Source: Pseudomonadota bacterium
Lineage (GTDB): Bacteria > Pseudomonadota > Gammaproteobacteria > Steroidobacterales > Steroidobacteraceae
Direction: 5' to 3'
Assembly (NCBI GenBank): GCA_016713725.1
Contig: JADJOO010000009.1
Location: forward strand, 124,001-188,000
Length of the DNA: 64,000 nt
Positions 58,720-64,000 of this stretch are shown here, in pieces. Made by a program: the position numbers and the translations under genes. Every line of letters starts with the position of its first letter. Within the stretch, counting starts at the first letter, position 1. Below the pieces are notes generated by a model. That model did not search any database. It had not been told where the DNA came from and saw nothing but the letters and a program-made list of their open reading frames with translations.

Positions 58720-60132
58720 ATGAAGACGTTGAGCGGCCTGGACGGCTTGTTCCTGCACCTGGAGACGCCGGCAACGCCAATGCATGTCGGGTCGCTGAGC
58801 CTGCTGGAGCTTCCGGCGAATCGTCGAAGAGACTTCTGCAAGTTCGTGCAGCGTCACTACGCTCGCCGCCTGTCCCTGGCACCGGTACTCAGCCGCAAGC
58901 TGGCCGGGATGCCGCTGCAACTGGCGAACCCGGTCTGGGTGCAGGCCGACGACGTCGACCTGGAGTATCACGTCCAGCGCGTGGTGCTCCCGCGTCCCGG
59001 CACACAAGCGCAGCTCGAGGAGTGTGTCGGTCGCCTGCATTCGATCCTGCTCGACCGGACCCGTCCGCTCTGGATGGTGTACATCATCGAGGGATTGCAA
59101 TCGGGCGAGGCCGCCTACTACACGAAGATCCACCACGCGTTGCTCGACGGGCAGGCGGCGGTCCTGCTCGCACGGGTGTTGTTCGACCTGACGCCGCGGG
59201 GCAAACGGATGCCGCCCGCGGTTGCTGGCCAGGCGAGCCACGGCGAGCACCCCGGCCTGGGCACGCTCGCGACGGCGGCGCTTAAACACGATGCCGCGCA
59301 GTACCTGAAGTTCGTGCGCACCCTGCCCGAAATCGTCAGGACCCTCACGGGCCTGCGCCGTGGCGCCGACGGCAAGGCATCCGCGCGATCCGCCGGGACG
59401 TCAGTCTTCGCACCCAGCACCCCACTCAACGTCGCCATCACCGGCGACCGCGGCTTCGCGGGCGTCTCGATACCGCTCGACCAGATCAAGGCCATTGCCG
59501 CGGCGCACGACGCGAAGATCAACGACGTCGTCATGGCCATCTGCAGTGGCGCGCTGCGCCGCTACCTGCGGGAGCACGGTGACCTGCCGGGCGAGCCGCT
59601 GCTTGCGGCGGTGCCGATCTCGCTGCGCGAACCCGGCAACACGGAGTACACGACGCAGGCGACCATGACCCGCGTCAGCCTTGCCACGAACATTGCCAAT
59701 CCGGTGCGACGGCTGCGTGCCATCCGCGACGCGTCGACTGCCGCGAAGGCAGCGACCGGCCGCACCAGGGCGATCCTGCCCACCGACTTTCCGTCGTTCG
59801 GCATGCCGTGGATCCTGCATTGGCTGGCGTCGCTCTATGAGCGCGCCATGCTCGGGAACCTGGTCCCCCCGCTGGCCAACGTCGTCATTTCCAACGTGGC
59901 CGGGCCGCAGGTTCCGCTCTATTTCGCGGGGGCCCGCATGACCGGTTACTGGCCGCTGTCGATCGTTCAACACGGCATGGGCGTCAACATCACGGTGGAG
60001 AGCTACGCCGGCGCGATGGGATTCGGCATCACCACCGCGCACAGCGCCGTGTCCGACCCACGCAGGATCGCCGAGCACCTGCTCGCCGCGCACGCGGAAC
60101 TCATCCCACGCCGCAGACGCAAGCGCCGATAG
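58720..60132 (+). CDS. WS/DGAT family O-acyltransferase
   Basis: 470-residue wax ester synthase/diacylglycerol acyltransferase homologue with an intact active site: YYTKIHHALLDGQAAVLLAR (HHxxxDG) near residue 138. N-terminal LSGLDGLFLHLETPATPMHV, VWVQADDVDLEYHVQRVVLP, PLWMVYIIEGL and the C-terminal NVVISNVAGPQVPLYFAGAR with GFGITTAHSAV are all typical. Basic tail RRRRKRR. It contrasts with the first copy at 29609-31084, whose motif is altered. Likely makes wax esters or triacylglycerol. Confidence 0.93.
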   Translation: MKTLSGLDGLFLHLETPATPMHVGSLSLLELPANRRRDFCKFVQRHYARRLSLAPVLSRKLAGMPLQLANPVWVQADDVDLEYHVQRVVLPRPGTQAQLEECVGRLHSILLDRTRPLWMVYIIEGLQSGEAAYYTKIHHALLDGQAAVLLARVLFDLTPRGKRMPPAVAGQASHGEHPGLGTLATAALKHDAAQYLKFVRTLPEIVRTLTGLRRGADGKASARSAGTSVFAPSTPLNVAITGDRGFAGVSIPLDQIKAIAAAHDAKINDVVMAICSGALRRYLREHGDLPGEPLLAAVPISLREPGNTEYTTQATMTRVSLATNIANPVRRLRAIRDASTAAKAATGRTRAILPTDFPSFGMPWILHWLASLYERAMLGNLVPPLANVVISNVAGPQVPLYFAGARMTGYWPLSIVQHGMGVNITVESYAGAMGFGITTAHSAVSDPRRIAEHLLAAHAELIPRRRRKRR

Positions 60133-60142
60133 CGACAACCGA

Positions 60143-60979
60143 TCAGCGCAGCGCGTCGAGCCCGAACAGCTTCGAGAGCTTGGCGTCGAACATTGCCGCC
60201 GGCAACAGTCGCTTCAGCAATGGCAGCCGCACGCTGTTGGTGCCGCCCCGGACGACGCGCGGCGGCGAGTTGCGCAACAACGCGTCGACGACGGGCACGA
60301 CGAAGACGTCCGCCGGCATCGCGCCCTGCTGTCCGGCCTGGGCGCGGGCACGAATTCCACCCTCCACGGGCTTGTAGATCGAATTCGCCGGCAGCCGAAC
60401 CGCCTCCTCCGCGTGCTCACCGAAACTGGAGCGCACGCCTCCCGGCTGGATCGAAACCACGTGGATGCCGAAAGGCGCCAGTTCCATGCGCAAGGCATCG
60501 GTGAGCGAGTGCACTGCCGCCTTGCTCGAGCAATAGGCGGCCGCGAACGGCGTCGTGAAGAGTCCGACGATGCTGCCGACATTGGCGACCACCGCGCTGC
60601 CGTTCTTCTCGACAGCAGCGCGCAGCAGCGGAACGGCCTGGCCGGACACTGCCATCGGCGCAATGACATTGGTCTCGAACTGGCGACGCAAGTCCTCGCG
60701 CGTCAGGTCGACCACGGCGCCGACCTGGGAAAAGCCGGCGTTGTTGACCAGCAGGTCGAGGTGCCCCGCCTCGCGCGACACCGTGTCGAGCGCTCGCGCG
60801 ATGGAGGAATCGTCGTTGACGTCCAGCGCCAGGCCGCGAATGCCTTCAGTTTCGAGCGCGGCCAAGGCCTCGATGCGCCGGGCGGTGGCATAGACCCGAT
60901 GACCGCGTTTGCCGAATTCGCGGGCGAGCGCGGCGCCGATGCCGCTCGAGCAGCCGGTGATGAGAATCGTCTTCTGCAT
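60143..60979 (-). CDS. short-chain dehydrogenase/reductase
   Basis: 278-residue classical SDR. ILITGCSSGIGAALAREFGK is the cofactor site, LLVNNAGFSQVG the NNAG motif, VANVGSIVG the Ser region and YCSSKAAVHSLTDALRMELA the Tyr/Lys site. The C-terminal part NSVRLPLLKRLLPAAMFDAK is hydrophobic. ATG 60979 is 14 bases after the luciferase-like gene on the same strand, so the two are an operon. It converges on the WS/DGAT gene with 10 bases between. Confidence 0.9.
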   Translation of the reverse strand: MQKTILITGCSSGIGAALAREFGKRGHRVYATARRIEALAALETEGIRGLALDVNDDSSIARALDTVSREAGHLDLLVNNAGFSQVGAVVDLTREDLRRQFETNVIAPMAVSGQAVPLLRAAVEKNGSAVVANVGSIVGLFTTPFAAAYCSSKAAVHSLTDALRMELAPFGIHVVSIQPGGVRSSFGEHAEEAVRLPANSIYKPVEGGIRARAQAGQQGAMPADVFVVPVVDALLRNSPPRVVRGGTNSVRLPLLKRLLPAAMFDAKLSKLFGLDALR

Positions 60980-60993
60980 TTGCACTCCCGGAG

Positions 60994-61983
60994 TCAGTTC
61001 ATTGCACGCAGCACGCCGGCCACCAGTTCGAAACTGCGCATGCGCGCCGCGTGGTCGAATACGTTGGCCGTCAGCATCAGCTCGTCCGGCCGGTGCCGCT
61101 CGATGAAGGCCTCGATGCCGCGAGCCACCGTCGCTGGTCCGCCGATCACGGCACACGCGAGTGCCCGGTCGACGCCGATGCGTTCCTCCGGCGTGCTGAC
61201 CGCATTGATGTCCGCGACCGGTGGCTGCACCAGGCCGGGCCGGCCACGACGCAGGTTGATGAAGCCGAGCTGCTGCGACGTGAACAGGCGTTTCGCTTCG
61301 GCATCGCTGTCGGCCGCGACCACGTTCAGCGCCAGCATCGCGTGCGGCTGCTGCAGGCGAGCCGACGGACGAAACTTCTCGCGATAGATCGCCAGCGCCT
61401 GCTCGAGCATGTCGGGCGCAAAATGCGAAGCAAACGCGTACGGCAAGCCGAGCGCTGCCGCGAGCTGCGCGCCGAACAGGCTCGAACCGAGGATCCACAC
61501 CTCGACGTCGACACCGGCGCCCGGCACCGCGCGAACCTGCTGGCCCGGCTGGACCGGCTCGAAGTACTGCAGCAGCTCCATCACGTCGTTCGGGAACTCG
61601 TCGGCTCCCTGGTAGTACCGCCGCAACGCGCGGGTGGCTGCCTGGTCGGTGCCCGGCGCGCGACCGAGCCCGAGATCGATGCGTCCCGGGTACAGCGACG
61701 CCAGGGTGCCGAACTGCTCGGCCACCTGCAACGGCGCGTGGTTCGGCAGCATGATGCCGCCGGAACCGACGCGGATCGTGGTGGTGTGGCCGGCGACGTG
61801 CCCGATCAGCACGGCAGTGGCCGCGCTCGCAATCCCCGGCATGTTGTGGTGTTCCGCCAGCCAGTAGCGCCGGCAACCCAGGCGCTCGCCGAGACGAGCC
61901 AGGTCGATCGTGTTGGCGAAGGCGGTGCGCGCGTCACGGCCTTCGGTCACCGGCACGAGATCCGGGAGGGAGAATGGAATCAT
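60994..61983 (-). CDS. luciferase-like (LLM class) flavin monooxygenase
   Basis: 329-residue FMN/F420-type monooxygenase homologue. The characteristic blocks are IPFSLPDLVPVTEGRDARTA, CRRYWLAEHHNMPGIASAAT, IRVGSGGIMLPNHAPLQVAE and LYPGRIDLGLGRAPGTDQAA, which fit the MsnO8-like group. Requires a flavin reductase partner in related enzymes; none is adjacent. ATG 61983 chosen by homology; GGAGGGAGAATG... reads in the sense of the opposite strand and is not its ribosome site. Substrate unknown. Confidence 0.88.
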   Translation of the reverse strand: MIPFSLPDLVPVTEGRDARTAFANTIDLARLGERLGCRRYWLAEHHNMPGIASAATAVLIGHVAGHTTTIRVGSGGIMLPNHAPLQVAEQFGTLASLYPGRIDLGLGRAPGTDQAATRALRRYYQGADEFPNDVMELLQYFEPVQPGQQVRAVPGAGVDVEVWILGSSLFGAQLAAALGLPYAFASHFAPDMLEQALAIYREKFRPSARLQQPHAMLALNVVAADSDAEAKRLFTSQQLGFINLRRGRPGLVQPPVADINAVSTPEERIGVDRALACAVIGGPATVARGIEAFIERHRPDELMLTANVFDHAARMRSFELVAGVLRAMN

Positions 61984-62112
61984 CCTGGCATCTTGCCCGG
62001 GCGCAGGGAATGCGGCCACTATGTTCGATTGCGCACAGACGTTGCGAGGACCAGACACTAGCGTCAGTTTGGAATCAACCGTCCGCAGCCAGAGCGCGAC
62101 CAGCCTGCCACC

Positions 62113-63196
62113 ATGGTGACTTCAGACACGCTGCCCTACGGCTGGGCGAACTTCGATCAGCAGATCGTCAGTTCGATATCTGCGCACCCGGACGGCACCG
62201 GCGACCCTGGACATGAGCGGTGGCATGCGTTGCCCGTTGCTGGGCAACGACTCCTGGCTATCGTGGGCGGAGCGCAAGGCCGGCGCGGGACGGAAGGCTC
62301 GCTACGGCACGGTCTGGGTGGGCGAGCCGCCGCTGCGGTTTCACGCGACGCCAACCTACATGCTGCAACGACCGATCGACAACTTCATTGCCGGCAGGGC
62401 GCTCGTGGGTGAGGCGCTGGCCGGACACTGGGACAAGGCCGAGACGTACCGGCTCGGGCAGGAGAAGAGCGAGGACGCACTGGCCTGGAACGTGTTTCGC
62501 TCGCTGCAGGAGGCCGGCGAGCTCTCGACGATGATCCACGCGCTGACTGGAATCAAAGCCGCCACAGGAGAACCCGCGCTCTACCTGTGGGGTCGTCACA
62601 TCGACCTGCACGGAACAGGTGCCTGGCAGGCGCTGGCGAACGCGCGCACCGAGGTCGAGCCATGGGGAGGACAAACGGCAGTGCCCGATTGTTGCCTCCA
62701 CCTTCCGGGACGGGCGTGGGTCTTCTTCGAGACGAAGTTCGGCGCCCCAACTGCCACGACGAAAAGCGCACAGGCGACGCACGCCTGGTTTGAACGCTAC
62801 GGCAAGACCTGCCCGGGAACCTTCAGGCGCAACGCGATCCTGGCCATGCCCCCGGGCCTTTTCCCCGGCCAGCTGCTGCGCAATGTCGCCCTTGCGCTCC
62901 ACGTGCGACAGGCGAACGAGGAAGTCATCGTCATTGCACTCGTGCGACAGGCCGATTCATCTTCCGTCGATGTCGTCGCGCACCGGTGCCTGAACGACGG
63001 TCTTGACGTGAAGATCCGCATGGCGACCTGGGAGCAGATCTATGACGCGCTGCCCCGGCGGCGCCCGCTGGATCGGGTCCGGCATTATTTCGAACACAAG
63101 AGCTACGGGCTGCGGCCCGTTCTCGATCCGGGGCAAGCGTCCGCGAACCAGTGTTCGTTCGCGTACATACAGCGACGACCCGCACGCGCAGAGTAA
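62113..63196 (+). CDS. candidate PD-(D/E)XK nuclease-fold protein, unknown family (frameshifted near 62196)
   Basis: About 361 residues if read across a one-base insertion around 62190-62200. The first part (ATG 62113, SDTLPYGWANFDQQIVSSIS) leads into ATLDMSGGMRCPLLGNDSWL. Further on, LRFHATPTYMLQRPIDNFIA and RLGQEKSEDALAWNVFRSLQ look conserved. TAVPDCCLHLPGRAWVFFET-K fits PD-X13-E-x-K, the active-site signature of PD-(D/E)XK nucleases, with an upstream Glu (RTEVEP). The only other start, ATG 62213, would drop the first 33 residues. No ribosome site is clear at either. No restriction or defence partner is adjacent. Nuclease activity is inference from the motif. Confidence 0.6.
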
Positions 63197-63256
63197 GCGC
63201 ACTTGTGCGCACTGCCGGTACTCACGGTGGTCGCCTTTCTCAAGCGGAGTAGTCCA

Positions 63257-63658
63257 GTGAACCGAACCTATAGAACGCCCAGCAGCTTGCGCCGGACCGT
63301 GGCAGCCAGCCTCGCCTGCGCGCTCCTGATCGCCGCGTGCGCAGCGACGCCGCCGGCGCCGACCGCACAGTTGCAGGCCGCACAGCAGGCCATCGCGACC
63401 GCCGAAAAGATGGACGCCGGCCGTTACGCAGCAGGGGAGCTGGGCGAGGCGCGCACGAAGCTCGCCGCCGCCGATGCCGCCGTGCGAGAGGAGAAGATGG
63501 AGGGAGCGGCACGCCTGGCCGACGAATCGCGCGTGGCGGCGGAACTCGCCGCCTCGAAGACTGCGACGGTCAAGGCCACGGCGGTGAACGATGAAATGAA
63601 GCGCAGCACCGGCACCCTGATCGACGAGATGCAGCGCGCCACAGGAGAAACGCAATGA
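63257..63658 (+). CDS. DUF4398-type lipoprotein
   Basis: 133 residues. Signal with lipobox LLIAAC, then an Ala/Glu-rich helical domain (LQAAQQAIATAEKMDAGRYA, GELGEARTKLAAADAAVREE) typical of DUF4398 envelope proteins. Start GTG 63257 (VNRTYRT) is placed directly before the signal; upstream in-frame residues are not signal-like. Its stop overlaps the next gene (ATGA). Confidence 0.82.
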   Translation: MNRTYRTPSSLRRTVAASLACALLIAACAATPPAPTAQLQAAQQAIATAEKMDAGRYAAGELGEARTKLAAADAAVREEKMEGAARLADESRVAAELAASKTATVKATAVNDEMKRSTGTLIDEMQRATGETQ

Positions 63659-64000
63659 CTTCCACCATCCAAAGGGTGTCCAGCGCCAGGACGCTGATCG
63701 CGACCGCCGTGGCGGTCGTGTTGCTCGCGGCCTGCGCTGCCGCCCCCGTCGCACCGCAAGGGGCCGCGGAAGCGCGCGCCAAGCTGATACAGCTGCAGTC
63801 CGACCCCAAACTGGCCACCCTCGCGCCGGTGGCGATGAGGAAGCTCGCCTGGAGTCGCGCACGCTCGAAGCCGATACGGCACGCGTCGCGACCGCAGAAG
63901 CGAAGGCGGAGACCGCGGACGCGGAGGCACAGAACGCTGAATTGCAACGGCAGGTCGAGGCACTGCAAGCCAAGGTCACGGAGCGAGGGCTGGTGCTGAC
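63655..64000 (+). CDS. second DUF4398-type lipoprotein, probable OmpA-family N-terminus; frameshifted and cut by window end
   Basis: Starts at ATG 63655 overlapping the previous stop. Signal and lipobox LLAAC, then AAEARAKLIQLQSDPKLATL. The frame breaks at about 63835-63850; shifting by one gives EEARLESRTLEADTARVATA and a long coiled helix (ELQRQVEALQAKVTERGLVL). AKVTERGLVL is the stretch that normally leads into TLGDVLF at the start of an OmpA peptidoglycan-binding domain, which would lie beyond 64000. So this is probably a lipoprotein tying outer membrane to cell wall. Confidence 0.75.

Noticed and set aside
62213..62412. ATG 62213 as the start of the PD-(D/E)XK-like gene
   Set aside because: The in-frame residues before it (ATLD) and the sequence from ATG 62113 look protein-like and join across a single base; kept only as an alternative.

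Overview
The window is one dense, GC-rich stretch of bacterial chromosome with short gaps between genes. Its gene content points to a gammaproteobacterium: YheS-type ABC-F ATPase, divergent ppsR/ppsA, the dnaX-ybaB-recR order with the 4.5S RNA beside it, DUF1249, HemG, ahpCF behind an OxyR-type site, and ppc. WS/DGAT acyltransferases, tandem RND pumps and many acyl/short-chain oxidoreductases would suit an environmental relative of the Steroidobacterales/Nevskiales/Xanthomonadales; that placement is inference. No tRNA, rRNA, insertion sequence, prophage or CRISPR array was seen.

Layout. 0-6 kb: a cut-off GloVer-repeat secreted protein, YheS, and a minus-strand Gfo/Idh - alpha-hydroxy-acid oxidase - quinone oxidoreductase operon. 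6-16 kb: tail-specific protease Prc, then an RND efflux operon (one adaptor, two permeases) behind a perfect inverted repeat that covers its likely promoter. 16-21 kb: a coiled-coil gene with DUF1249, then ppsR/ppsA around a 14-bp palindrome. 21-26 kb: Sel1-like protein, recR, ybaB, dnaX, SRP RNA and an M20 amidohydrolase. 26-37.8 kb: queF, an M3 oligopeptidase, a lipid-metabolism group (lipase-like hydrolase, WS/DGAT, two SDRs, acyl-CoA dehydrogenase, LysR regulator), an M64 peptidase and a PrsW-like protease. 37.9-47 kb: CHRD protein, amidohydrolase, ahpC-ahpF with an OxyR-type box, a 48-residue DUF3149 membrane protein, a cytochrome b561-like protein with HemG, an ornithine cyclodeaminase homologue, an RRM protein with a clear terminator, IF-1 and three unknown genes. 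47-52.4 kb: a 1275-residue BTAD/degenerate-cyclase/ATPase/TPR regulator divergent from a TTC38-like TPR protein. 52.5-64 kb: ppc, small membrane/envelope and stress-type proteins (DUF302, BON, patatin), a second WS/DGAT, SDR plus luciferase-like monooxygenase, a candidate orphan PD-(D/E)XK protein, and two DUF4398-type lipoproteins, the last heading into an OmpA-type protein cut by the window end.

A striking technical feature is that about a dozen otherwise well-conserved genes are split by one-base changes, mostly in short homopolymers or GC repeats (prc, RND permease 1, ppsA, Sel1-like, dnaX, M20, SDR, LysR, prsW, TTC38-like, PD-(D/E)XK, last lipoprotein). I read these mainly as sequence errors and annotate each gene across its break, marking the likely site. 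The most interesting biology is the BTAD regulator/TTC38 pair, the RND-operon operator, the OxyR box, the ppsR/ppsA palindrome and the orphan nuclease-like gene.
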